Source: Flagellimonas allohymeniacidonis (GTDB lineage Bacteria; Bacteroidota; Bacteroidia; Flavobacteriales; Flavobacteriaceae). From it: a DNA stretch of 64,000 nt. The position numbers were made by a program, and so were the translations under genes. Where the stretch lies: positions 819,882-883,881 of the forward strand of contig NZ_SGIU01000002.1 of the NCBI RefSeq assembly GCF_004296335.1. The letters are read 5' to 3'. The notes under the pieces were generated by a model. That model was not told where the DNA came from and did no database searches. It saw nothing but the letters and a program-made list of their open reading frames with translations. This document shows, piece by piece, positions 50,951 through 59,429 of this stretch (position 1 is its first letter; the number at the start of each line of letters is the position of its first letter).

Positions 50951-53146
50951 CTAGTTTTTATAAAACTTGCTGCTTTTTATTCCTGCATAATCCTGAACCA
51001 CTAAAATATACAATCCAGATGCCAGGTCCGCGACATTGATTTTCTCGGTCGCGCTCCCTTGTTTGGCCACAAATCCAGAAGAGGTCACCACGGAATAAAC
51101 TGCATCATTAGACAAAGCCGCATCAACCGTAATATAGTTTGTGGCGGGATTGGGATAAACACTAATCTCCAAAGGCTCATCAAAAGAAAAGGTTTCATAC
51201 CCTATAACTTCAGTATCCCTGCCGTTAAACCAAAACTGGTATTCATCCGAAAAATCAGATACTTTGTTTTCCGTACAAATGGAGCGAATTCGCACCTGAT
51301 ATTCGGTGTCCATTTCAAGTTCCTCCAATGTAAGATTGTTTTCATAAACGTACTCAATTTCCCAAGAGGCAGCGCCTGAAGCTTTGTACTGCACTTCAAA
51401 AAGGGTGTCTTCGCTTTCAGCCCAACCCAACATGGCACTTTCTTCATCGAAGGAGGTCAGTTCAATTCTGTCAGGGACTTCCGTGCTACAATTTGAAACT
51501 TGAACCCCGCTCACCGCCAAGGCGACATCCTGAATGCCATTTTTTAACTGTCCTTTATGCGTAATGACTATGGTATAGTTTCCTTTTGCATTTTCAATTT
51601 CAATCCGCTCATATGGGTCAACTAAGTTGTCTCCTTTGGTTGCCGCATCGTTTGCTCGGTTTGGGTTTAATTTCCAGGGAAGGTAAGCTGTTCCGTCTTT
51701 AAAGATCCGGATGTCCAAATCATTCACCAGTGCCCTTGTCGTGCTATTCAATTCCCCTCTATTCACATACTCACCTTCCGGATCGGTCCAAGAAATGGAA
51801 GCCATCAAAGGCAAATCTCCTGAAGCCTTAAACTCATAGATCAATGTATCTCCCTGAGACAATCTGGTCTCTTCCATATAGGTCCGGTAGTCCTTGTCCT
51901 GTAAAACCTCGGCGGCTCGTTTGGTATTGATCACGCCCCACCCCATTTTGTAATCTGGACCCTTGCTCCCAACATCATCGGCCGTATGCAAAACCAACCC
52001 TTTTAAGGTTGCTGCCTTCATATAATTGCCGAACAGCTCACTGTGGTATTGCTGAAGCAACAAGAGCGATCCGGTAACTCCTGGGGCGGCCATGGAAGTT
52101 CCCACGGAAGTTTCGTAGCTCGAATTGCTTTTGGAAGAGGTGGAAAGCACTGTAGATCCATCTCCCGCCAAATCAGGCTTTATTCTACCGTCATCCACAG
52201 GCCCTAAACTGCTGTAGGTGGTAACACTTGCCTCCTTTAGTTCCCCTCGATTGTCAATTTTGGTGTTTGCACCGGCAATGGTGAGTGCATTCTTGCTTGT
52301 GGTAAAGCCCAGTAAAAGGTCGAAACCGTCCGCTGTTTTGCCAAAGATTGGAGCTTCATTGTCAAATGATTTTTGCGCGTTTCCTGCCGCCGATACCATT
52401 AAATAGTACGGGGCGTTGTACATAATCTTATCCCAATCCTGTGAAACTCTAATGTAGGCGCCAAAGTACCAATCCGGTACCCGGTCTGATTTAATACCAT
52501 AGGAATGGTTACTCAGCAAAAGTCCCGCTGCTGCTGCTTGAGCTACCTCTATCTTGTCGCGGGTCCAATCGTGGGTAAAGGCTTCCGCTCCAAAGGCAAC
52601 TCCTTTAGCCTTTGGTTTCATTCCAGAAGATATTATGGTTCCGGTTACTAAAGTTGCGTGGGAACTAACCGATTCCGATTGATCCCCATTGAAGGCACGC
52701 ACATCGAATTCTTGATGACTTTCCAAGGCGGTTCCGGCATCCCAAACCCCAACTTGCATCCCTGTTCCATTCAAACCCAATTCTAATGCTCCATTTGTGT
52801 ATAAAGAATTCGCTCTGGAAACCTCGCTCGATGGTGAATTTAGGGTTGCATAAAAAAGTGGGGTGCCATCATCTCCGACATCATTTAGTTCCACAAAAGT
52901 TCCATCAGAAGTTTTTTCTACTTGTTTCCAGCCTTTGCCCGCTAGTAGCTTTTTCATTTGAGTGTCTTTCGAAAGCTGTTCTTTTTCAAACTGGAAAATC
53001 AAGGAACGAAGTTGCTCTTTGTTATATGATTTTTGAATCTGATTTCGCTCATTCTTGGATTGTCCAATGACGGAAACAACACAAAAAAAGCAGGTCATTG
53101 CGAGGAAAAAAAGCCTAATTGCCGAAATAGGTTTTTTGCAGTCCAT
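50951..53146 (-). CDS. Secreted subtilisin-like protease with type IX sorting domain
   Basis: 731 residues. Signal peptide (IRLFFLAMTCFFCVVSVIGQ), then an S8 domain with the triad Asp in QVGVWDAGTALESHQEF, His in SVSSHATLVTGTI and Ser in SVGTSMAAPGVTGSLLLL; the oxyanion Asn is in SAAGNAQKS. A fibronectin III-like segment (about 565-640) follows. The last 75 residues are a type A T9SS sorting domain (YPNPATNYITVDAAL...GLYILVVQ...KFYKN). It is therefore secreted through the outer membrane and probably degrades extracellular protein. A -7 element TAGATTTG is 27 bases upstream. Confidence 0.92.
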   Translation of the reverse strand: MDCKKPISAIRLFFLAMTCFFCVVSVIGQSKNERNQIQKSYNKEQLRSLIFQFEKEQLSKDTQMKKLLAGKGWKQVEKTSDGTFVELNDVGDDGTPLFYATLNSPSSEVSRANSLYTNGALELGLNGTGMQVGVWDAGTALESHQEFDVRAFNGDQSESVSSHATLVTGTIISSGMKPKAKGVAFGAEAFTHDWTRDKIEVAQAAAAGLLLSNHSYGIKSDRVPDWYFGAYIRVSQDWDKIMYNAPYYLMVSAAGNAQKSFDNEAPIFGKTADGFDLLLGFTTSKNALTIAGANTKIDNRGELKEASVTTYSSLGPVDDGRIKPDLAGDGSTVLSTSSKSNSSYETSVGTSMAAPGVTGSLLLLQQYHSELFGNYMKAATLKGLVLHTADDVGSKGPDYKMGWGVINTKRAAEVLQDKDYRTYMEETRLSQGDTLIYEFKASGDLPLMASISWTDPEGEYVNRGELNSTTRALVNDLDIRIFKDGTAYLPWKLNPNRANDAATKGDNLVDPYERIEIENAKGNYTIVITHKGQLKNGIQDVALAVSGVQVSNCSTEVPDRIELTSFDEESAMLGWAESEDTLFEVQYKASGAASWEIEYVYENNLTLEELEMDTEYQVRIRSICTENKVSDFSDEYQFWFNGRDTEVIGYETFSFDEPLEISVYPNPATNYITVDAALSNDAVYSVVTSSGFVAKQGSATEKINVADLASGLYILVVQDYAGIKSSKFYKN

Positions 53147-53173
53147 GATGTTGGTTAAGTAAGATTTAGACTA

Positions 53174-53181
53174 CAAATCTA
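53174..53181 (-). promoter_or_regulatory. -7 promoter element (TAGATTTG) of the subtilase gene
   Basis: Minus-strand TAGATTTG, exact TAnnTTTG, 27 bases before the ATG at 53146. An upstream TTTTTG has a 23-base spacer, a bit long. Confidence 0.4.
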
Positions 53182-53299
53182 TTTTATGACCTGTGCTCTA
53201 TCGACAAAAACCTCCTTTATTTCGATGAACTGCAAGGGTTTTTTAGATGAGCTGTTGTGAAAGTGGAATTTTTTGTGGTATGTAGTATTTTTCTTTCTT

Positions 53300-54304
53300 T
53301 CAATTTTCCTTTAATACCACATAAACCGGAAAATGATCGCTATAACCTCCCAGATATTTTCTTCCCACATAGGTTCTATAGGGGTTCCCTTTATACCTAC
53401 CTTTCCATTCCTTAAGGAAGCGAGGGGCAAAGATTTTTGCTTTCTTAAAGCTATGGGTGCCTTCTTCAAAATTCAGAAAGCTATGGCTCAACAGAATTTG
53501 GTCAAACAGGCTCCATTCGCCCCTGTAATTCGCGCTGCCTGAACCAGGAGATAACAAAGATTGCATCGGATTAATGAACTTTCCTGTTTCCATAAGCCGT
53601 TGAATGCTCTTGGACTTGGGGTCATCATTGAAATCCCCCATAATTATGTAATTGTTCCCGGTTACAGACAGTACCTCCAACTTATCAATAATGGTTTCAG
53701 CAGCCTTTATTCTTTTATGCTCCGTTTCTTCAGAGCCAGCACGGCGTGAAGGCCAGTGATTCACAAAAACGTGTATCTCTTCCTCATGCAATTTTCCATG
53801 TACATATAAGATATCACGGGTCAAGTCACGCTCACCATTTTCTGAGTTCACCCAAAGGGGAATGGTCTCAGACGCTATAACCTCAAAATGGTCTGCATGA
53901 TAAATCAGGGCTGTATCAATGCCGCGTTCGTCCGGCGAATCGAAATGCACATAGCGGTACTTAATGTCCTTAAGCGCTTTTGTAGACAATAACTTATCAA
54001 TGGCTTCCTTGTTCTCGATTTCTGCAATGCCCACTAAAACTGGTGGCAAGGCAGTATCGTCTTCCCCAATACGGGCAATGGTCCTGCCCAACTTTTTGGC
54101 CTTCTTCCGAAACTTTGTTTCACTCCAATTTTTTACACCTTCCTTAGTAAAGTCATCGTCCAAAGTGTATGGATCATTCTTAGTGTCAAAAAAATTTTCG
54201 AGATTATAAAAGGCTACGGTGAATTGATCTTCAGTTTTGCTCAAGGAATTTATTCTTATTGATGTGCTGGTTACACAACCCAAAATACGAAAATCCACTA
54301 CCAA
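53300..54304 (-). CDS. Endonuclease/exonuclease/phosphatase family protein
   Basis: 334 residues as drawn. The body matches EEP-type enzymes: FTVAFYNLENFFDTKNDP, VLVGIAEIENKEAIDKLL, VFVNHWPSRRAG (catalytic His), IMGDFNDDPKSKSI and GGYSDHFPVYVVL. The family cuts nucleic acids or lipids; the substrate is not known. There is no ATG: TTG 54304 gives the longest product, GTG 54298 is next, and TTG 54244 gives MSKTEDQFTVAFYNLENF, which is how related proteins begin and leaves room for hflX promoter elements. The last is my preferred start, but it is not certain. Confidence 0.82.
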   Translation of the reverse strand: MVVDFRILGCVTSTSIRINSLSKTEDQFTVAFYNLENFFDTKNDPYTLDDDFTKEGVKNWSETKFRKKAKKLGRTIARIGEDDTALPPVLVGIAEIENKEAIDKLLSTKALKDIKYRYVHFDSPDERGIDTALIYHADHFEVIASETIPLWVNSENGERDLTRDILYVHGKLHEEEIHVFVNHWPSRRAGSEETEHKRIKAAETIIDKLEVLSVTGNNYIIMGDFNDDPKSKSIQRLMETGKFINPMQSLLSPGSGSANYRGEWSLFDQILLSHSFLNFEEGTHSFKKAKIFAPRFLKEWKGRYKGNPYRTYVGRKYLGGYSDHFPVYVVLKEN

Positions 54305-54313
54305 AACATTATG

Positions 54314-54321
54314 TAGATTTG
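54314..54321 (+). promoter_or_regulatory. -7 promoter element (TAGATTTG) of hflX
   Basis: Plus-strand TAGATTTG, exact TAnnTTTG, 17 bases before the ATG at 54339. No clear -33 element. It would overlap the EEP gene if that used its most upstream start. Confidence 0.4.
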
Positions 54322-54338
54322 CACTTTAGATTCATTTC

Positions 54339-55556
54339 ATGCTTGAAAAGAAGGCCATCGCCTACGAAAAGGCGGTACTTATTGGGGTCATCAACCAGAA
54401 CCAAAACGAAGAGAAAGTCAAGGAGTACTTGGACGAGTTGGAATTCCTGACCTACACCGCTGGAGGTGAGGTTTGTAAACGTTTTGTGCAACGCGTTGAG
54501 GTGCCCAATCCCAAGACCTATATTGGTAGTGGAAAGATGGAAGAAGTGGAAAAGTTTGTCAAATCGAACGAAATAGGTTCGGTTATTTTTGATGACGAAC
54601 TTTCACCAGCACAGCAAAACAATATCGAGAAATTGCTTAAGTGCAAAATTTTGGACAGAACCAGTCTGATTCTTGACATCTTCGCACAGCGTGCTCAAAC
54701 CAGTTATGCACGAACCCAAGTGGAGCTTGCACAGTATGAATACCTATTGCCTCGACTTACTGGACTATGGACCCACTTGGAACGACAGCGCGGGGGTATC
54801 GGTATGCGAGGACCAGGGGAAACTGAAATTGAAACAGATAGACGGATTGTACGTGATCGTATTGCCCTTTTAAAAAAGAAGCTTACCAAAATTGACCGGC
54901 AAATGGAAACCCAGCGTGGTAATCGGGGAGCCTTGGTTCGTGTGGCTTTGGTGGGTTATACCAATGTGGGTAAATCCACTCTGATGAATGTAATTAGCAA
55001 AAGCGAGGTGTTTGCCGAGAACAAACTCTTTGCCACCTTGGATACCACGGTGCGCAAGGTGGTTATTGGTAATCTTCCTTTCCTATTAAGTGATACGGTA
55101 GGGTTTATTCGCAAGTTGCCCACCCAATTGGTTGAAAGTTTTAAGAGCACCTTGGATGAAGTACGGGAAGCTGACCTTCTTCTTCATGTGGTTGATATAT
55201 CACATCCCAATTTTGAAGAACACATTGCCTCGGTAAATCAAATTCTGGATGAAATTGGCAGTTCAGACAAAAAGACCATAATGGTCTTCAATAAGATTGA
55301 TCAATATCACCCGGACATAATTCCCGAAGATGATTTGACAACCGAACGCACTTCTTCCCATTTTACGATGGAAGAATGGAAGAAAACTTGGTTTAATAAA
55401 ATTGGGGATAGGGCACTTTTTATTTCGGCCTTAAATAAGGAAAACCTGGACGAATTTAGAAAACGGGTCTATAAAGAAGTAAGAGATATTCACGTAACCC
55501 GGTTCCCATATAACAACTTTTTGTATCCAGAGCATTTGGATGAGTACCACTCCTAA
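54339..55556 (+). CDS. hflX: GTPase HflX
   Basis: 405 residues. The N-terminal HflX domain is shown by TYIGSGKMEEV, DDELSPAQQNN and the signature ERQRGGIGMRGPGETEIETDRR; the GTPase domain has G1 VGYTNVGKSTLMN, G3 DTVGFIRKLP and G4 NKID. HflX binds the ribosome and can split stalled or stressed 70S particles. It is a single gene with a -7 element upstream and a bidirectional hairpin about 215 bases after its stop. Confidence 0.95.
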   Translation: MLEKKAIAYEKAVLIGVINQNQNEEKVKEYLDELEFLTYTAGGEVCKRFVQRVEVPNPKTYIGSGKMEEVEKFVKSNEIGSVIFDDELSPAQQNNIEKLLKCKILDRTSLILDIFAQRAQTSYARTQVELAQYEYLLPRLTGLWTHLERQRGGIGMRGPGETEIETDRRIVRDRIALLKKKLTKIDRQMETQRGNRGALVRVALVGYTNVGKSTLMNVISKSEVFAENKLFATLDTTVRKVVIGNLPFLLSDTVGFIRKLPTQLVESFKSTLDEVREADLLLHVVDISHPNFEEHIASVNQILDEIGSSDKKTIMVFNKIDQYHPDIIPEDDLTTERTSSHFTMEEWKKTWFNKIGDRALFISALNKENLDEFRKRVYKEVRDIHVTRFPYNNFLYPEHLDEYHS

Positions 55557-55770
55557 TTTGGACAAGCGGTTTAGTTTATCGACGAAATACAACTGTCTTT
55601 CTTTCCCACCACAACTTTCGCTGTGTTCACAACAAAAATTTAAGGCCAAACCACAGAAAAAGTATTTTCATACTGTTTTTAAGTGTTAGTGTTACTGCAG
55701 GTCTTCCATAAGCTTAACCTACTTAGACCATGGTATAAAAAATGCTTAAAATTTTAATTCGCCCCAAATA

Positions 55771-55800
55771 AAAAAACCCTCATTTCGAGGGCTTTTTTTA
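55771..55800. terminator. Bidirectional terminator between hflX and the DUF3078 gene
   Basis: CCCTC (55777-55781), loop ATTTC and GAGGG (55787-55791) are flanked by A7 on the left and T7 on the right, so the hairpin ends transcripts from either side. On the minus strand it follows the DUF3078 stop (55818) by 18 bases and ends the suf-side run. The 5-bp stem extends with A-T pairs after one mismatch. Confidence 0.8.
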
Positions 55801-55817
55801 TTTTATGTCCAGCCTAT

Positions 55818-56750
55818 TTAGAAGGAATAACTCAACCCTAAGGTCCAATACGTTTGTAACTCATTATCAATGGAATCAAATGTTGCTGTGGGGTCTGGGG
55901 TAGGCGCCAAGTTTCGAACATAATTCAAGGTTTCCTGCTTGTTGCTTCGCAAGCCAAAATCAAATCCGACCCCGATTACCTTCCATAAGGTATATGCAAA
56001 GGAATTGGTCCAGGTCCAATTGCTCAAATCCCCATCTTCATAACTCTGAAACATGGATAAGTTGCTTTTAAAACTGACCGCTCCCAATTTTTTGGTGTAG
56101 TCGGCCACAATCTTTGCACCGGCCGAGGATTGAAATATGGTATCCTCGCTACTAAAAACAAAATTGTAGTTCAGTGGATGTATTACCACAACAAGATCGG
56201 TGATAGGGGTCCAAGTAGCCCCTACACCCAAGTCCAAATAGCCCGGGTCATTAAAGTTGCTCAACAAGGTTGTTCGATATTCCATCAAGCCCGAAATTGC
56301 AAATTTTTCACTGAGCTTTCTTCCGTACAAAGACGAAATATTGAAGACATCCGTGGCCTCCCGGAAACTGTCGTCATCCGTTGGGTCATCTTCATCATCC
56401 AATTTTACCCAAGTCAAGTTTACATTGGCCGCGTTGCGCCAAAAGAATTTTTCCTGCTGCAGATTGGCATAAGCGTTTACCGTGAATCCAATGTTTCCTG
56501 AAGAGTTGTTCGGAATACCCTGGGCAAACCAATTATTGAAATTTGACAGACTTCCGCCTATGGTTCCAAAAGCTCCAATTTTCCACCCGGGAAGGGCATC
56601 AAGCTGTTTTTGCAACGGGTCTACCCGCCCTTGAATGGCAGCAATGGAATCTTTTTTCTCGGCAATTTGGGATTTCAATTCTTCGGCTGTCTGAGCACCG
56701 GCAACTGTAACCAATAAAATAGCGGCTACAGATAAAAGTAGTTTTTTCAT
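55818..56750 (-). CDS. DUF3078 outer-membrane protein
   Basis: 310 residues from the ATG at 56750 (an upstream frame to 56795 is unsupported). A signal peptide (KLLLSVAAILLVTVAGAQ) is followed by a short coiled coil (TAEELKSQIAEKKDSIAAIQGRVDPLQKQLDAL), then a beta-barrel with GWKIGAFGTIGGSLSNFNNWF, FWRNAANVNLTWVKLDDED, WTWTNSFAYTLWKVIGVGFDFGLRS and a terminal aromatic YWTLGLSYSF. DUF3078 proteins of Bacteroidota are presumed outer-membrane proteins of unknown cargo. It ends the leftward suf-side run and is followed by a terminator. Confidence 0.85.
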   Translation of the reverse strand: MKKLLLSVAAILLVTVAGAQTAEELKSQIAEKKDSIAAIQGRVDPLQKQLDALPGWKIGAFGTIGGSLSNFNNWFAQGIPNNSSGNIGFTVNAYANLQQEKFFWRNAANVNLTWVKLDDEDDPTDDDSFREATDVFNISSLYGRKLSEKFAISGLMEYRTTLLSNFNDPGYLDLGVGATWTPITDLVVVIHPLNYNFVFSSEDTIFQSSAGAKIVADYTKKLGAVSFKSNLSMFQSYEDGDLSNWTWTNSFAYTLWKVIGVGFDFGLRSNKQETLNYVRNLAPTPDPTATFDSIDNELQTYWTLGLSYSF

Positions 56751-56810
56751 AGTATGGAGTTTAATGCTTAGAACCCCAAAAGTAAAAAATGTCACATTGA
56801 ATGTGACATT

Positions 56811-57317
56811 TTACCTACGTTTATATAGGGGTACGGCCGAACAGGCCTCTCCATACATCACACTTTTGGCAACAGTCTGAATTTTGGAAATGGCGAAAAT
56901 ATAGGCATTCTCTGGAACAGGTTTGTTGGAGCAGCCTTTAATAATAACAGGTTTGTCTTTGAATTCCTCCAAGTCAACATTTTCAAGCTTTTCTTGGTAA
57001 AGGGAAGTTTCCAGGTCCACTAAATTCCCCACCACTATTTTTTTCGCAAAGGGGACTAACTTGGATGTCACTAACATAAAGGCCCAGCCCGGTACAATGG
57101 CTTCAGAAGAACAAGTAAGCGCTACATAGGCATCTTGGTAGGTTGACCAATCGTGAGCATCCAAATACGCTCTGAATTCCTTCTCCCTTAAGATGAAACC
57201 TTCGTGCAGCCAGTCCTTGATATCTAACAATACCCTATCTCCTTCGACATAGAGTTCTTCTAAATCGAAGGTGATCAACTTGCTTTGGGCAACTCGGTTT
57301 ACAATTTCTTTTTCCAT
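56811..57317 (-). CDS. DUF2480 family protein
   Basis: 168 residues, cytoplasmic. EIVNRVAQSKLITFDLEELYVEGDRVLLDIKDWLHEGFILREKEFR, VALTCSSEAIVPGWAFML and KGCSNKPVPENAYIFAIS are the conserved blocks of DUF2480, a Bacteroidota-specific family. Conserved Cys in LTCSSEA and IKGCSN, and one in GEACSAVP, would fit a thiol or metal role. It is regularly found after the SUF genes, as here (18 bases after the DUF59 gene), so it may help iron-sulfur cluster use; this is from context only. Confidence 0.85.
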   Translation of the reverse strand: MEKEIVNRVAQSKLITFDLEELYVEGDRVLLDIKDWLHEGFILREKEFRAYLDAHDWSTYQDAYVALTCSSEAIVPGWAFMLVTSKLVPFAKKIVVGNLVDLETSLYQEKLENVDLEEFKDKPVIIKGCSNKPVPENAYIFAISKIQTVAKSVMYGEACSAVPLYKRR

Positions 57318-57335
57318 CTTTAGTCTATAAAAACC

Positions 57336-57665
57336 TTAGAGCATTCCCAGCTCCAGTTTGGCCTCTTCACTCATCAATTCTTGGGTCCAAGGGGGGTCGA
57401 AAGTAATCTCTACTTCCACATCTTTAAGTTCGTCAAGCGATTTCACCTTTTCTTCTACCTCAACCGGAAGCGTTTCTGCCACCGGGCAGTTGGGTGATGT
57501 TAGGGTCATTAGTATCTTCACGTCGTAGTCTTCGTTGACGAACACGTCATAAATCAAACCCAACTCATAAATATCCACAGGAATTTCAGGGTCGTATATG
57601 GTCTTAAGGACCCTTACGATTTTTTCTCCCAGTTCTTGTGTATCTATCGTAATTTCTTCGCTCAT
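57336..57665 (-). CDS. DUF59 (MIP18-type) SUF-associated protein
   Basis: 109 residues. IVRVLKTIYDPEIPVDIYELGLIYDV, MTLTSPNCPVAETLPVEV and VEITFDPPWTQELMSEEAKLELGML are the MIP18/DUF59 (SufT/PaaD-type) blocks, including the conserved Cys in SPNCP. Such proteins help deliver or mature iron-sulfur clusters. The family name SufT is often used for longer or fused forms, so no symbol is given. It starts 5 bases after the sufE stop. Confidence 0.9.
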   Translation of the reverse strand: MSEEITIDTQELGEKIVRVLKTIYDPEIPVDIYELGLIYDVFVNEDYDVKILMTLTSPNCPVAETLPVEVEEKVKSLDELKDVEVEITFDPPWTQELMSEEAKLELGML

Positions 57666-57670
57666 AGCTT

Positions 57671-58093
57671 TTAATTTAATTGGGTTTGGTAAGCCACGGC
57701 ATATAGCTTTAATTGCTTGATCATGCTTACCAGTCCGTTGGCCCTTGTGGGTGATAAATGCTCCTTTAGACCTATTTCATCAATGAAGTCGGTATTGGCA
57801 TCAATGATTTCTTGCGGTTTTTGGTTGCTAAAGGCCCGTATCAAAATAGCAATGATTCCTTTTGTAATAATGGCATCACTATCTGCTGTAAAAACCAACT
57901 TGTCATCTTCCAATTCTGCATGTACCCAAACTTTGCTTTGACACCCTTTAATAATGTTGTCCTCCGTTTTATATGATTCATCAATCAAGGGAAGTGATTT
58001 TCCAAGTTCGATCATGTATTCATAACGTTGCATCCAATCATCAAACATCGAAAACTCATCAACAATTTCCTCTTGTATCTCTGCTATGGTCAT
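57671..58093 (-). CDS. sufE: SufE cysteine desulfurase activator
   Basis: 140 residues from the ATG at 58093; an upstream in-frame TTG (58138) adds 15 residues not expected for SufE. FDDWMQRYEYMIELGKSLPLIDE, NIIKGCQSKVWVHA (the sulfur-accepting Cys in GCQSKVW), AIITKGIIAILIRAFSN and LSPTRANGLVSMIKQ are diagnostic. SufE takes persulfide sulfur from SufS. It is 71 bases from sufS. Confidence 0.93.
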   Translation of the reverse strand: MTIAEIQEEIVDEFSMFDDWMQRYEYMIELGKSLPLIDESYKTEDNIIKGCQSKVWVHAELEDDKLVFTADSDAIITKGIIAILIRAFSNQKPQEIIDANTDFIDEIGLKEHLSPTRANGLVSMIKQLKLYAVAYQTQLN

Positions 58094-58164
58094 TTGTGAA
58101 TTTTGTTCAAAAGTACGATTCGCTCTTGTTTGAATCAATGTTTTAAGAGAAAGATAACTTCTCT

Positions 58165-59391
58165 CTACACCAACATATTTTTTGCTCGTTTTACCCCCTC
58201 CACCAAGCTATCCACCTCTTCTTTGGTATTGTAAAAACTGAAACTGGCACGAACTGTTCCTGGAATTTGATAAAAGTCCATAATGGGTTGTGCACAATGA
58301 TGCCCTGTTCGCACGGCAATGCCCAATTTATCCAATATGGTTCCGATATCATACGGATGTATGCCTTCGATATTGAAGGAAATCACAGAAGTTTTTTTTG
58401 CTGCAGTTCCGTAAATCCTCAGGCCTTCAATAACCAAAAGTTTTTCCGTTGCATAGTGAAGTAGTTCCTCCTCGTAGTGCGCAATCTCATCAAAACCAAT
58501 ACCATTCATATAATCCAAAGCGGCTCCAAAAGCAATTCCTCCACAGATGTTGGGCGTACCCGCTTCAAACTTATGCGGTAAATCGGCATAGGTAGTCTTT
58601 TCAAAAGTCACCTCTGCAATCATTTCACCTCCACCTTGATAAGGCGGAAGTTTCTTTAGCCACTCCTCCTTCCCATAGAGCATGCCAACACCCGTGGGTC
58701 CACATACCTTATGTGCAGAAATAGTATAAAAATCTACATCCAGTGCCTGTAAATCGGCCCTAATGTGAGGTGCGGCTTGAGCCCCGTCAATCAATACCGC
58801 GGCTCCCACTTTATGTGCGGCTTCAATAATTTCTTCAATGGGGTTGATGGTCCCCAAGGCATTTGAAATATGATTGCAGAATACAAGCTTGGTCCTTTCG
58901 GTAAGAAGTTTATGGTACTCCTCCATGATCAACTCTCCCTCTTGATTCATGGGAATAACTTTCAATGTTCCACCCGTTCGCTCGCACAGCATTTGCCAGG
59001 GAACAATGTTCGAATGATGTTCCATGGCCGATACCAAAACCTCATCCCCTTTTTTCAAAAATGAAGAAAATCCATTGGCCACCAAATTGATACTATGGGT
59101 GGTTCCAGAAGTGAAAATCACCTCATGGGACTTGGCAATATTAAAGTGCTCCTGTATTTTTTTTCGTGCTGCTTCATACGCATCCGTAGCCTCCTGCGAA
59201 AGCGCATGTACCCCGCGGTGAATGTTGGCATTATAGTTTTGATAATAATCCACAATTACATCAATAACCTGCCGTGGAGTCTGAGAAGTAGCGGCATTAT
59301 CCAAGTATACCAAAGGCTTCCCATTGACCTCTCTTTGAAGAATGGGAAAGTCTTTTCGGATGGTCGCTACGTCAAGTGTTGCCTGTATCAT
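58165..59391 (-). CDS. sufS: Cysteine desulfurase SufS
   Basis: 408 residues. YLDNAATSQTPRQVIDVI, FTSGTTHSINLVANG, the PLP-binding Lys in YTISAHKVCGPTGVGMLYG and the persulfide Cys in VRTGHHCAQP define group II NifS-like desulfurases of the SufS type. The enzyme makes alanine from cysteine and hands the sulfur to SufE. It starts 39 bases after sufD ends. Confidence 0.95.
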   Translation of the reverse strand: MIQATLDVATIRKDFPILQREVNGKPLVYLDNAATSQTPRQVIDVIVDYYQNYNANIHRGVHALSQEATDAYEAARKKIQEHFNIAKSHEVIFTSGTTHSINLVANGFSSFLKKGDEVLVSAMEHHSNIVPWQMLCERTGGTLKVIPMNQEGELIMEEYHKLLTERTKLVFCNHISNALGTINPIEEIIEAAHKVGAAVLIDGAQAAPHIRADLQALDVDFYTISAHKVCGPTGVGMLYGKEEWLKKLPPYQGGGEMIAEVTFEKTTYADLPHKFEAGTPNICGGIAFGAALDYMNGIGFDEIAHYEEELLHYATEKLLVIEGLRIYGTAAKKTSVISFNIEGIHPYDIGTILDKLGIAVRTGHHCAQPIMDFYQIPGTVRASFSFYNTKEEVDSLVEGVKRAKNMLV

Positions 59392-59429
59392 ACTATGGAT
59401 TTGTACTTGGGCGGAAAACCGTCCTAAGA

